Positions 1-8,449 of a stretch of DNA of 64,000 nucleotides are shown one piece after another. The DNA comes from CAIQIA01 sp945861105 (lineage in GTDB: Bacteria > Cyanobacteriota > Cyanobacteriia > PCC-6307 > Cyanobiaceae). Within the stretch, counting starts at the first letter, position 1. Each line of letters starts with the position of its first letter. Below the pieces are notes generated by a model. That model did not search any database and had not been told where the DNA came from. It saw only the letters and a list, made by a program, of their open reading frames with translations. Where the stretch lies: positions 69,789-133,788 of the forward strand of contig CANLCC010000002.1 of NCBI GenBank assembly GCA_947488815.1, written 5' to 3'. A program made the translations under genes and the position numbers.

Positions 1-2535
1 TACGTGGGCTACGCGGTCGTTGCCGGTGATCCCAGCATCCTGGCGGTGAACACCCGCGGCCTTCGCGATGTGCTCGAGAAGGCCTGCTCCCTGCCGGCCA
101 CCAACGTGGCCCTGCAGGAGATGCGGGCGGCGGCGGCGGCCCTCTTCAGCGAAGAACCCGAGGCGCGGGCGCTGGTCATCGCCTGCTTCAACGTCCTGCT
201 GCAGGAGCTGGCCCTGCCGACCCCTTCGACCCGGGCGCGCCTCGGCAGTCCTGAGCAGCAGGGCCTGCAACTGCCGGCCATCTATGCCCTGTCCGCCGAG
301 GGAGCCCAGCGCTTCGTGATGCGTCCCGCCCTGTCCGGCGGGCAGAAGGCCGAGGTGATCCGAGCCGCCTACCGGCAGGTCTTCGAGCGCGACATTCAGA
401 AGGCCTATTCCCAGGCCCCCTGTCCCGTGGAGGCCACGCAGGTGCGCCAGGGGCAGATCTCGATGCGCGAATTCATCCGCGCCCTCGGCCATTCGAAGGA
501 GTACCGCCAGCAGTTCTACGGACGATTCTCCAACAGCCGTGTCGTGGAGCTGGCCTTCCGGCATTTCCTCGGTCGCGGCCCCAGCTCCCTGGAAGAGTTC
601 CGCCGCTACTTCGCCATCGTCAGCGCCCAGGGCCTCAACGGCCTGGTGGATGCCCTGATCAACACCCTGGAGTACGGCCGTGTCTTCGGGGAAGAGACGG
701 TGCCCTACCTGCGGGACCTGGGGGAAGAGGCCCAGGAGAGTGCCGGCTGGGGTTCGAACCGGCGGTTGTTCCGTTTCAGTGCCCCCTTCGAGACGGTGCC
801 CCAGCACCTGACGGTGTACGCCGCCTACCGCCAGCCCCTGGGTGACCAGCACGCCTACGGCGGTGGCAACGATCCCCTGGGCCTCACCTATGGGGCAATC
901 TTCCCCTCGGCGACGGCCTCGGTGCGCACCCGCCCCGCCCCCGTGGGGTATGCCAATCGTCGCCTGCTGGTGGGCAACGGCATCACCGCCCCGGGGCAGA
1001 TGGCGAGCCCCGGCTTCCGCCAGGCCCAGCCCCGGCGCGTGGGGCCCAGGGTGGTGAGGCTGCAGCAGATCGCCACCGGCGGCAGTTCCGTGCCCCGTCG
1101 CAGCGGCCAGCCGAGCATCCGCAGCACCGAAGCCAGCACCCAGGCGGTCATCCGGGCCGTCTATGCCCAGGTGCTGGGATCGGCGGGCTACGCGGGCGAG
1201 CGACTCACGGTGGAGGAGATCAAGCTGGAGAACGGCGACCTCAGCCTGCGCGAGTTCGTGCGTCAGGTGGCGCGCTCGCGGGCCTTCCGCCGCCGGTACT
1301 GGGATGGGCTGTACATCACCAAGGCCATCGAAGTGATGCACCGTCGGCTGCTGGGCAGGCCGACCTTCGGCCGCTGGGAGATCAATGCCTACTTCGACAC
1401 CGCCTCCCGCAGCGGCTTCTACGGGGTAGTCGACCAGATGCTGAACAGCAGCGATTACCTCGAGGCGTTCGGCGAGGACACGGTTCCGTTCGAGCGGTTC
1501 CTCACCCCCACCGACCTGGTCGCCCGGCGCGTGCCTGGCTTCCGCCAGCCCCTGGCGACCACGGCAGCCGTCGAACCCGCCGGCACCCGGCCAGAAGCCA
1601 GACCGGCGGACACCATGCGGACCCCTGGCAGCCTCACCCCCCGCAACCTGCCCCCACGCCGCTTCGTGGGCCCGGGCATCTGGTCATCGCGGGTGAGCGG
1701 TGAAGCCGAAGGGGCCTCCCGGCCCGCCACGGCCGGCGCGGCCACAGCCCCTGAAGCCCTGCGTCAGCTCCCCGAACCCGACCGTCGCTGGAGTGCGCCG
1801 CGCTGGCGGCCCGGCCAGAACCAGCCGGTGGTCTGGAACCCGACGCTCAGCGCGGTGGCCCTGGCCCCGTCAACTCCCCAGGCCCGTGCTGCGGTGCCCA
1901 GTGCTGGGCAGGGTCCCCGCTGGAGCGTGGCGGCAGCGGCCTCCGGCGGCTTCGGCCAGGCCGAGACGGCCACGACGGCCATGGCACGGGCCCTGCGCTC
2001 CAGCGATCCCCGTGGCCTGCGCCGCCGCGCCTCCCTTGGCCGGCCGGTCACCCTGGCCCGCGGCGCGGACCCCAGTGTCGTCCAGGAGGTGATCGACGCC
2101 GCCTACCGGCAGCTGCTCAACCGGGTGCCCTTCGCAGCCGAACGACTGGTGGATGCCGAATCGCAACTGCGCAACGGCCGCCTGACCGTGGCCGAGTTCG
2201 TCGCCCAGGTGGCCGGCAGCGATCTCTTCCAGAGACGGCTGCTGGCGATGGCCCCCCTGCGCGCCGCCGCCGCGGCCCACCTGGGGCTGCTGGGCCGGGC
2301 TCCGACCCCGGCAGAAAGCAGCGCCTTCCTGGCGACCCGCAGCAACCGCGGCCAGCTGGCGGCCCTCGAAGCCCTGCTCTCGTCGGCCGACTATGCGACG
2401 GCCTTCGGCCGTGACACCGTGCCCTACCTGCGCCTGGCCTCCCTGGACGGCATCCCGCTGCCGACCCTGAACCGCTCGGCGATGCTGTACGGAGGCAACG
2501 CAGCCCTGAACCCACCGCCCCGGGGCGCCATCTGA
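1..2535 (+). CDS. apcE: Phycobilisome core-membrane linker ApcE, 3' part
   Basis: ApcE anchors the allophycocyanin core of the phycobilisome to the thylakoid membrane and passes energy to the photosystems. The gene is open from the first base, so the 5' end lies outside the window; 844 residues are visible. The first ~75 residues are the end of the phycobilin-binding domain. Three linker (REP) domains follow at about residues 115-240, 380-500 and 695-810, each ending in a similar FG-D/E-TVP(Y/F) segment (FGEETVPYL, FGEDTVPFERF, FGRDTVPYLRL). The arms between them are rich in Pro, Arg and Ala. A strong terminator follows, and apcA-apcB-apcC lie downstream on the same strand, the usual core gene order. 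Three REP domains are what can be seen here; whether more lie upstream cannot be told. Confidence 0.95.
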   Translation, partial: YVGYAVVAGDPSILAVNTRGLRDVLEKACSLPATNVALQEMRAAAAALFSEEPEARALVIACFNVLLQELALPTPSTRARLGSPEQQGLQLPAIYALSAEGAQRFVMRPALSGGQKAEVIRAAYRQVFERDIQKAYSQAPCPVEATQVRQGQISMREFIRALGHSKEYRQQFYGRFSNSRVVELAFRHFLGRGPSSLEEFRRYFAIVSAQGLNGLVDALINTLEYGRVFGEETVPYLRDLGEEAQESAGWGSNRRLFRFSAPFETVPQHLTVYAAYRQPLGDQHAYGGGNDPLGLTYGAIFPSATASVRTRPAPVGYANRRLLVGNGITAPGQMASPGFRQAQPRRVGPRVVRLQQIATGGSSVPRRSGQPSIRSTEASTQAVIRAVYAQVLGSAGYAGERLTVEEIKLENGDLSLREFVRQVARSRAFRRRYWDGLYITKAIEVMHRRLLGRPTFGRWEINAYFDTASRSGFYGVVDQMLNSSDYLEAFGEDTVPFERFLTPTDLVARRVPGFRQPLATTAAVEPAGTRPEARPADTMRTPGSLTPRNLPPRRFVGPGIWSSRVSGEAEGASRPATAGAATAPEALRQLPEPDRRWSAPRWRPGQNQPVVWNPTLSAVALAPSTPQARAAVPSAGQGPRWSVAAAASGGFGQAETATTAMARALRSSDPRGLRRRASLGRPVTLARGADPSVVQEVIDAAYRQLLNRVPFAAERLVDAESQLRNGRLTVAEFVAQVAGSDLFQRRLLAMAPLRAAAAAHLGLLGRAPTPAESSAFLATRSNRGQLAALEALLSSADYATAFGRDTVPYLRLASLDGIPLPTLNRSAMLYGGNAALNPPPRGAI

Positions 2536-2560
2536 CGGCCAGCCCCACCGTCGGGATCCC

Positions 2561-2592
2561 ACCCCCGGGGAGGACGCCTCCCCGGGGGTTTT
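2561..2592 (+). terminator. Intrinsic terminator after apcE
   Basis: A perfect 12-bp stem (2562-2573 with 2577-2588), loop ACG, followed by TTTT. It lies 26 bases after the apcE stop and separates apcE from the apcABC unit, which can then be transcribed at a higher level. Confidence 0.85.
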
Positions 2593-2881
2593 GCCGTGGC
2601 CGTGGCCAGAATTCTGATCACCATCGGACCCTTGATTCTTGTCAACAGTCCCCCAGGCATGATGTTAAGAACTCCCCTGAAACCCATTGCCAGGACAGGG
2701 TTCTCGTGATCAGCCATGCCGTGAAGAACTGTTACCGGCCCTTCGGCCCTGCGGGCCTCTTGCCACAGAATGCTCAGGCGGTCAGGCACACTGGCCCAGC
2801 GGCTGGCCCTCGGCCAGTCACCCCCACCCACAGGATCCCCGGTCACCGTTAAGGCGGCCGCTTGCTTCGAGGCAGAACTGC
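2593..2881 (+). other. apcE-apcA intergenic region, probable apcA promoter and leader
   Basis: No gene is seen in this 289-base stretch (346 bases separate the apcE stop from the apcA start). An open frame runs into apcA from 2687, but its upstream part has no coding character. The stretch 2600-2700 is the most A+T-rich part and would suit a promoter; a weak -35/-10 pair is TTGTCA (2639-2644) with GATGTT 16 bases downstream. The rest would be a long 5' leader, as is common for highly expressed apc genes. No start site can be fixed from sequence alone. Confidence 0.35.
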
Positions 2882-3370
2882 ATGAGCATCGTCTCCAACT
2901 CGATCATCAACGCGGACGCCGAAGCCCGCTATCTCAGCCCTGGCGAACTCGACCAGATCAAAGCCTTCGTGAGCGGCGGACAGCGCCGTCTCCGGGTGGC
3001 CCAGATCCTGAGCGAAGGTCGTGAGCGCATCGTGAAGCAGGCCGGCGGCGCGTTGTTCCAACGTCGTCCCGACGTCATCTCCCCCGGCGGCAACGCCTAC
3101 GGCGAAGAGATGACCGCCACCTGTCTTCGTGACCTGGACTACTACCTGCGCCTGGTGACCTACGGCGTCGTCGCCGGAGATGTCACCCCGATCGAAGAGA
3201 TCGGCATCATCGGTGCCAAGGAGATGTACAAGGCTCTGGGCACGCCCCTCGAGGCGATGGCCCAGGGAGTCCGCGAACTGAAGACCGCCTCCATGGGGCT
3301 CCTCACCGGAGCTGATGCCGAGGAAGCTGGCTTCTATTTCGACTACGTGGTCGGCGCCCTCGCCTCCTGA
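2882..3370 (+). CDS. apcA: Allophycocyanin alpha subunit
   Basis: ApcA pairs with ApcB to form the allophycocyanin trimers of the phycobilisome core. The protein is 162 residues, the normal family length, starting MSIVSNSI. Cys81, in ATCLRDLDYYLR, is the phycocyanobilin attachment site. The start is chosen by homology; the in-frame extension to 2687 is not conserved protein. A GAGG motif about 9 bases upstream can act as ribosome binding site. apcB follows after 39 bases. Confidence 0.97.
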   Translation: MSIVSNSIINADAEARYLSPGELDQIKAFVSGGQRRLRVAQILSEGRERIVKQAGGALFQRRPDVISPGGNAYGEEMTATCLRDLDYYLRLVTYGVVAGDVTPIEEIGIIGAKEMYKALGTPLEAMAQGVRELKTASMGLLTGADAEEAGFYFDYVVGALAS

Positions 3371-3409
3371 GGCCCGCACGCCCCATCCCCTTCATCTCCT
3401 CAGGATTCC

Positions 3410-3898
3410 ATGCAAGACGCCATCACCAACGTCATCAACCAGTCGGATGTTCAGGGTCTCTACCTGGACACCTCTTCCATCGGCCGGCTTGAGAAGTACT
3501 TCGCCAGCGGCGAACTCCGCGTGCGGGCTGCTGCCACCATCAGCGCCAACGCCGCCAGCATCATCCGTGATTCTGTCGCCAAGGCCCTGTTGTACTCGGA
3601 CATCACCCGTCCGGGCGGCAACATGTACACCACCCGTCGCTATGCGGCCTGCATCCGCGACCTCGACTACTACCTGCGCTATGCCACCTACGCCATGCTG
3701 GCCGGTGACACGTCGATCCTCGACGAGCGTGTGCTGAACGGCCTCAAGGAGACCTACAACTCCCTGGGGGTGCCCATCGGTGCCACCGTCCAGACCATCC
3801 AGGCCATGAAGGAAGTGACCGCCGCCCTCGTCGGTCCCGATGCCGGTCGTGAGATGGGTGTCTACTTCGACTACCTGAGCTCCGGCCTCGGCAACTGA
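3410..3898 (+). CDS. apcB: Allophycocyanin beta subunit
   Basis: Beta subunit of the allophycocyanin heterodimer in the phycobilisome core, 162 residues. Cys81 in AACIRDLDYYLRY carries the bilin. Asn71 in RPGGNMYTTRR is the asparagine that is N-methylated in this family. AGGA lies 6 bases before the ATG. It sits between apcA and apcC and should be cotranscribed with them. Confidence 0.97.
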   Translation: MQDAITNVINQSDVQGLYLDTSSIGRLEKYFASGELRVRAAATISANAASIIRDSVAKALLYSDITRPGGNMYTTRRYAACIRDLDYYLRYATYAMLAGDTSILDERVLNGLKETYNSLGVPIGATVQTIQAMKEVTAALVGPDAGREMGVYFDYLSSGLGN

Positions 3899-3922
3899 GC
3901 TCTCCTTCCGCTCAGGAGCCCC

Positions 3923-4123
3923 ATGCGACTCTTCAAGATCACAGCCTGCATTCCCTGTCCGGAAAAAATCCGGACCCAACGTGAACTGCAGAACACCTAC
4001 TTCACCAAGTGGGTGCCCTACGAAAGCTGGTTCGCTGAACAGCAGCGAATCATGAAACAAGGCGGCAAGATCATCAAGGTTGAGCTCGTCACCGGTCGTC
4101 GTCAGACCAACGTCGGCAACTGA
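3923..4123 (+). CDS. apcC: Phycobilisome small core linker (LC 7.8)
   Basis: A 66-residue basic linker that binds inside allophycocyanin trimers at the ends of the core cylinders. It starts MRLFKITACIPCPEK and contains QRELQNTYFTKWVPYESW, both typical of ApcC. AGGAG lies 5 bases upstream. It is the last gene of apcABC and is followed by a strong terminator. Confidence 0.95.
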   Translation: MRLFKITACIPCPEKIRTQRELQNTYFTKWVPYESWFAEQQRIMKQGGKIIKVELVTGRRQTNVGN

Positions 4124-4194
4124 CCGCCAGCGAGCTGATCGCCAGCGAACTCATCGCCTGCGACTTGTCCTTCCTGGTTCTTCGTCCATCCATC

Positions 4195-4221
4195 AGCCCG
4201 GCATCGGCCGGGCTTTTTTTT
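4195..4221 (+). terminator. Intrinsic terminator after apcC
   Basis: A 7-bp stem AGCCCGG/CCGGGCT (4195-4201 with 4208-4214) with loop CATCGG runs directly into eight T residues. It is the clearest rho-independent terminator in the window and ends the apc unit 71 bases after the apcC stop. Confidence 0.92.
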
Positions 4222-4260
4222 GTCCCTGGGCAGGGGCAGTCAACGCCCCGGGGCGCGGTA

Positions 4261-5448
4261 ATGGCATCAGTCCCGAGAGCAGCGATGGCCCGCGCGGCAT
4301 CACCATCCCATGGGGGTCTGCTGCCCCTCCCCCTCTCCGTCTGGCCGACGGAGACACGGCTGCTGCTGGGCCTGGTGGTCACCTGGTGCCTGTTCGGCCT
4401 CGTGGTGCTGCTCTCCGCCAGCTGGTGGCCGTCGCTGCAGGAAACCGGCAGTGGCTTCTACACAATCCAGCGCCAGCTGATCTGGCTCGCCATCAGCTGG
4501 GGTCTGCTGCTGGTCGTGATCCGCACCCCCATCCGGCGGCTGCTGCACCTGGCGGGGCCCGCCGTGCTGCTCGGCTGCCTGCTGATTGCCCTCACACTGG
4601 TGGTGGGCACCGAGGTCAACGGGGCCAGCCGCTGGCTGGTGCTGGGCCCGATCCAGCTGCAGCCCACTGAACTGGTCAAACCCTTCGTGGTGCTGCAGGG
4701 GGCCGCCCTCTTTGCCCACTGGCGGCGAATCAGCCCCGACCAGCGGCTGCTGTGGCTGGGCATCTTCGGTGGGCTCATCCTGCTGATCCTCAAGCAGCCC
4801 AACCTCAGCACCGCAGCCCTCACCGGTCTGCTGCTCTGGTTCATCGCCCTGGCCTCCGGGCTGCCCCTCACCTGGATGACCGGTGTCGCGGGCCTCGGTG
4901 CCGCCGCCGGCACCCTCAGCATCATGGTCAACAGCTATCAGCGCGAACGGGTCACCTCCTTTCTCAACCCCTGGAAGGACGCCCGCGACTCGGGCTACCA
5001 GCTGGTGCAGAGCCTGCTGGCGATCGGCTCCGGAGGCACCACCGGCAGCGGCTTCGGCCTGAGCACCCAGAAGCTTTCCTACCTGCCGATCCAGACCACC
5101 GACTTCATCTTCTCGGTTTATGCCGAAGAGTTCGGCCTCGTGGGTTCCCTGGTGCTGCTGCTGTTCCTGGCGGTGTTTGGCCTGGTGGGCCTGCAGGTGG
5201 CCCTGCGGGCCCGGGGCAATCAGCTGCGCCTCGTGGCCATCGGCGCCACGACCCTGCTCGTCGGACAATCGATCATGAACATCGCCGTTGCCAGCGGAGC
5301 CATGCCGACCACCGGTCTGCCCCTGCCCCTGGTGAGCTACGGCGGCAACTCCCTCCTGGCCAGCCTGTTCACGGCCGGTCTGCTGATCCGATGCTCCCTG
5401 GAATCCGCCGAACATTCATCGCCGGTCTCGGGGCGGTCACCCTCCTGA
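4261..5448 (+). CDS. ftsW: FtsW/RodA-type lipid II polymerase (SEDS family)
   Basis: SEDS proteins polymerise peptidoglycan glycan strands from lipid II at the division site (FtsW) or side wall (RodA). About ten hydrophobic segments fill the 395-residue protein. Family signatures include NGASRWLVLGPIQLQPTELVK, QPNLSTA, the FLNPWKDARDSGYQLVQSLLAIGSGG block and the closing GLPLPLVSYGGNSLLAS. The open frame extends to 4165, inside the terminator region, so I place the start at ATG 4261; ATG 4285 is also possible. FtsW is preferred to RodA because it is followed by a wall hydrolase and the ccdA-ccs1 pair, as I recall from related picocyanobacteria. Its end overlaps the next gene by 58 bases. Confidence 0.88.
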   Translation: MASVPRAAMARAASPSHGGLLPLPLSVWPTETRLLLGLVVTWCLFGLVVLLSASWWPSLQETGSGFYTIQRQLIWLAISWGLLLVVIRTPIRRLLHLAGPAVLLGCLLIALTLVVGTEVNGASRWLVLGPIQLQPTELVKPFVVLQGAALFAHWRRISPDQRLLWLGIFGGLILLILKQPNLSTAALTGLLLWFIALASGLPLTWMTGVAGLGAAAGTLSIMVNSYQRERVTSFLNPWKDARDSGYQLVQSLLAIGSGGTTGSGFGLSTQKLSYLPIQTTDFIFSVYAEEFGLVGSLVLLLFLAVFGLVGLQVALRARGNQLRLVAIGATTLLVGQSIMNIAVASGAMPTTGLPLPLVSYGGNSLLASLFTAGLLIRCSLESAEHSSPVSGRSPS

Positions 5449-6350
5449 CCGCCTGCGGGGCCAGTGGCGACCCGCCGACTCCCCAGGCGCCGCCCTCGAC
5501 CCGGGCGGCCCTCGACGACCAGGCCGGACCGCCGGCCCCCAACGGCCGCCGATACCCCCGGGTGCCCGAGCTGCCCACCCCCCTGGGCCGGCAGCTCGGC
5601 CAGGTGGAAGAGGCCCTGGCGAGCGACGACCTCACCCCTGAAGGGCTGGCCGCCCTGGCCCATCGCCAGCAGGTGCTCTACCGGCGCTGGTCCCTGAGGC
5701 CCGAATGGGACAGCACGGTGCTGGCCGCCCTCCCCGCCCAGCTGCGCCCGCGGGCCGAACGCCAGGTGGGGGCCCGCCGCGAATTTCTGGCGATGCACCG
5801 CCGTGCCCCCGTGGCAGAACGGTTGCCGGCCTGGCGCATCCTCACCCCCCTGCCGGCCGACCAGCTGCAGGCCGCCTACCGGCGGGCGGAAAAGGCCACA
5901 GGCATCGACTGGGCCACCCTGGCGGCGATCAACCTGGTGGAAACGGGCATGGGACGGCTGCAGGGCCTGTCGGTGGCCGGGGCCCGGGGCCCGATGCAGT
6001 TTCTGCCCAGCACCTGGGCAGAAACCGGCATCGGCAAGGGTTCGATCGACAACCCCGAAGACGCCATTGCCGCCGCCGGTCGTTACCTGGTGCGCCGGGG
6101 GGGCCGGCAGAACCTGCCCCAGGCCATCTGGGGCTACAACAACAGCTGGCATTACGTACGGGCGGTGCAGACCTATGCCGACCTGATGCGTGACGACCCC
6201 AGGGCCTTCAGGGCCTTCCACGCCTGGCAGATCCACTACGCCTCCCCCTCCGGTGATCTGTGGCTGCCCGAAGGCACCGAACACCTGCAACCGCTGCCGG
6301 TGGCCGAACACCTGCGCCAGGCCCCCTGGAGCGCCCCTCCGGCTCGATAG
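5391..6350 (+). CDS. Lytic transglycosylase-like lipoprotein (SLT domain)
   Basis: Predicted to cleave peptidoglycan glycan strands with formation of anhydro-muropeptides, acting from a membrane anchor in the periplasm. The 319-residue protein starts with a lipoprotein signal: GAVTLLTAC, with the lipidated Cys at residue 22. The second half is an SLT fold: INLVETGMGRLQG holds the likely catalytic Glu184, then GARGPMQFLPSTW, GRYLVRRGG and WGYNNSWHYV. A longer open frame begins at 4752, but that part is a shadow of ftsW; the ATG at 5391 puts the signal peptide at the N-terminus. It overlaps ftsW by 58 bases, which suggests coupled expression of a wall synthase and a wall hydrolase. Confidence 0.85.
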   Translation: MLPGIRRTFIAGLGAVTLLTACGASGDPPTPQAPPSTRAALDDQAGPPAPNGRRYPRVPELPTPLGRQLGQVEEALASDDLTPEGLAALAHRQQVLYRRWSLRPEWDSTVLAALPAQLRPRAERQVGARREFLAMHRRAPVAERLPAWRILTPLPADQLQAAYRRAEKATGIDWATLAAINLVETGMGRLQGLSVAGARGPMQFLPSTWAETGIGKGSIDNPEDAIAAAGRYLVRRGGRQNLPQAIWGYNNSWHYVRAVQTYADLMRDDPRAFRAFHAWQIHYASPSGDLWLPEGTEHLQPLPVAEHLRQAPWSAPPAR

Positions 6351-6359
6351 GCTGACGCC

Positions 6360-7121
6360 GTGACCGTTCCCAGCCCCTCAGCCCTGGCCGCCGCCGCCGA
6401 CCTTGCCGCCCTGGCCCGGTGGAGCGAAGGACTGCTGCAGCAGGGGCTCGACCATCCCGGCCCCTCCACCCTGCTGCTTGTGTTCACGGCGGGGCTGCTC
6501 ACCAGCCTCGGCCCCTGCAACCTGTCGCTGCTGCCGGTGAGCCTGGCCTACCTGGCCGGCTTTGGCGGCAGCGGCCAGCAGAGTCCGGCGACCGCCGCCC
6601 CCTGGCAGCGCAGTCTCGGCTTCTGCGGCGGCGTGGTGGGGGCCCTGGTGCTGCTGGGCAGTGCCAGTGCCCTGCTGGGTCGTCTCTATGGCCGCACCCC
6701 CGCAGCCCTGAACGTGGCGGTGGCCGTGCTGGCGTTGCTGATGGGTCTCAACCTGCTGGGGCTGCTGCCCCTGCGACTTCCCGCCGGCCCCGACCCTGAC
6801 CGTTGGCGCCAGCGGGTGCCGGCGGCCCTGGGCCCCATGGCCGCCGGCCTTGCCTTCGGCCTGGCGGCGTCCCCCTGCACGACGCCGGTGCTGGCTGTGC
6901 TGCTGGCCTGGATCGGCCGCAGCGGTTCGGCCGCCCTGGGCATGCTGCTGCTGGCGTGCTTCGGGGCCGGTCAGGTGTTGCCGCTGCTCCTGGCCGGCAG
7001 CCTGGCGGCGGCCCTGCCGGTGCTGCTGGCCCTGCGCCCGCTCAGCCGCTGGATTCCCTCCCTCAGCGGCGCCCTGCTGGTGGCCCTGGGGGGCCTGTCC
7101 CTGGTGGCGCACCTGCCATGA
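6360..7121 (+). CDS. ccdA: Cytochrome c biogenesis protein CcdA
   Basis: CcdA carries reducing equivalents across the membrane so that apocytochrome c thiols stay reduced for haem attachment. The 253-residue protein has about six membrane segments. The redox cysteines sit in GPCNLSLLP and SPCTTPVLA, the two conserved positions of the family. The start is GTG at 6360, 9 bases after the transglycosylase stop. It overlaps ccs1 by ATGA, so the two System II maturation genes form one unit. Confidence 0.92.
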   Translation: MTVPSPSALAAAADLAALARWSEGLLQQGLDHPGPSTLLLVFTAGLLTSLGPCNLSLLPVSLAYLAGFGGSGQQSPATAAPWQRSLGFCGGVVGALVLLGSASALLGRLYGRTPAALNVAVAVLALLMGLNLLGLLPLRLPAGPDPDRWRQRVPAALGPMAAGLAFGLAASPCTTPVLAVLLAWIGRSGSAALGMLLLACFGAGQVLPLLLAGSLAAALPVLLALRPLSRWIPSLSGALLVALGGLSLVAHLP

Positions 7122-8449
7122 GCCCGACCCTGGCCCCGGCCCGGTCCGCCCTGCTGCGCGGAGTGGCCCTGCTGTCGGATCTGCGTCTGGCCATCGTGCT
7201 GCTGCTGGCGATCGCCCTGGCCAGCACCATCGGCACCGCCATTCCCCAGGGGGAAGAGGCGACGTTCTACCTCGAGCGCTACGGCGACCATCCGTGGCTT
7301 GGGCTGCTGCCCGGGCCGGCGGTGCTGGCCCTGGGGCTCGATCACCTGTACACAAGCCCCTGGTTCCTGGTGCTGCTGGCCTGGCTGAGCCTGGCCCTGC
7401 TGCTCTGCAGCCTGCGGCGCCAGTGGCCCGCCCTGCAGGCTGGCCTGCGCTGGATCGATTACAGCCAGCCGCGGCAGCTGAGCAAGCTCGCCGTGGCCCT
7501 CAGCCGCGACAGCGACGATGGGGCCATGGCCCTTGATCAGCTTGATGCCCTGCTGCGCCAGCGGGGCTGGGCGGTGCGCCGGGGTGACGGGAGGCTGGCG
7601 GCCCGGCGGGGTCTGCTGGGCCGCGTGGGGCCACTGCTGGTCCATGCCGGCATGGTGGTGTTCATTGCCGGGGCGGTGGTCGGCGCCTTCGGCGGCCAAC
7701 GCCTCGAACGGTTTCTCGCCCCCGGCCACAGCCTTGAGCTGATCAGCCGCCAGGGCGGCCCAGGACTGGAACTGGCGCTCGAACGCTTCAGCATCGACCG
7801 CGACCCCCAGGGACGACCCGAGCAGTTCACCTCCGAGCTGCTGCTGCGGGATCGACCGGATGACCCCGGCCAGCCGGTGCAGATCAGCGTCAACCATCCC
7901 CTGCGCCACCGGGGCGTGACGGTTTACCAGGCCGACTGGGGTCTGGCCCGGGTGGGGCTGCAGCTGGGCCGCAGCCCCGTGCTGCCCCTGCCGCTGCAGA
8001 CCCTGCCGCAGCTGGGGGATCAGGTGTGGGGGCTGGTGCTGCCCACCCGGCCGGATGGATCCTTGCCCGTGCTGCTGACCCTGCGCAGCGAACAGGGACC
8101 CGCCGAGGTGTTCGGCCCCGAAGGTCAGCGGCTGGGCCTGCTGGCGGTGGGGGGAAGCCCGGTGGAGGTCGAAGGCCTGCCGCTGCGGCTCAGCGAGGTG
8201 CTGCCGGCCAGTGGCCTGCTGATCAAACGCGATCCGGGGGTGCCGCTCGTCTATGGCGGCTTTGCCGTGCTGCTCACGGGGGGGGTGCTGAGCCTGATCG
8301 CCACCCGGCAGCTGTGGGCCATCGCCGATGGCAACCGACTGCATGTGGGCGGACTCTGCAACCGCGACCTGACCGGCTTCGCCGACAGCCTGCCTGGGCT
8401 CGTGGACGAGGCCGTCAGTTGGCGTGCCGTTGACCGTGCCGGGCCGTGA
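7118..8449 (+). CDS. ccs1: Cytochrome c maturation protein Ccs1 (ResB family)
   Basis: Ccs1/ResB works with CcsA in the System II haem-handling complex that attaches haem to c-type cytochromes on the lumenal side. The protein is 443 residues. Membrane segments lie near residues 20-35 and 65-90, at about 170-190 and near the C-terminus, with a large soluble loop (VNHPLRHRGVTVYQADWG) before the last one. The start at 7118 is given by the ATGA overlap with ccdA and by homology; the frame is open further upstream. ccsA itself is not in the window. The 3' end overlaps queF tail to tail by 35 bases. Confidence 0.92.
   Translation: MSPTLAPARSALLRGVALLSDLRLAIVLLLAIALASTIGTAIPQGEEATFYLERYGDHPWLGLLPGPAVLALGLDHLYTSPWFLVLLAWLSLALLLCSLRRQWPALQAGLRWIDYSQPRQLSKLAVALSRDSDDGAMALDQLDALLRQRGWAVRRGDGRLAARRGLLGRVGPLLVHAGMVVFIAGAVVGAFGGQRLERFLAPGHSLELISRQGGPGLELALERFSIDRDPQGRPEQFTSELLLRDRPDDPGQPVQISVNHPLRHRGVTVYQADWGLARVGLQLGRSPVLPLPLQTLPQLGDQVWGLVLPTRPDGSLPVLLTLRSEQGPAEVFGPEGQRLGLLAVGGSPVEVEGLPLRLSEVLPASGLLIKRDPGVPLVYGGFAVLLTGGVLSLIATRQLWAIADGNRLHVGGLCNRDLTGFADSLPGLVDEAVSWRAVDRAGP

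Noticed and set aside
751..760. GGTTCGAACC, resembling a tRNA T-loop
   Set aside because: It lies inside apcE coding sequence and no acceptor or anticodon stems surround it.
4752..5390. N-terminal extension of the transglycosylase frame
   Set aside because: This part is ftsW read in another frame; the lipoprotein signal begins at 5391.
4300..5415. 371-residue open frame opposite ftsW
   Set aside because: Gln-, Gly- and His-rich antisense product with no domain; ftsW on the other strand is unambiguous.
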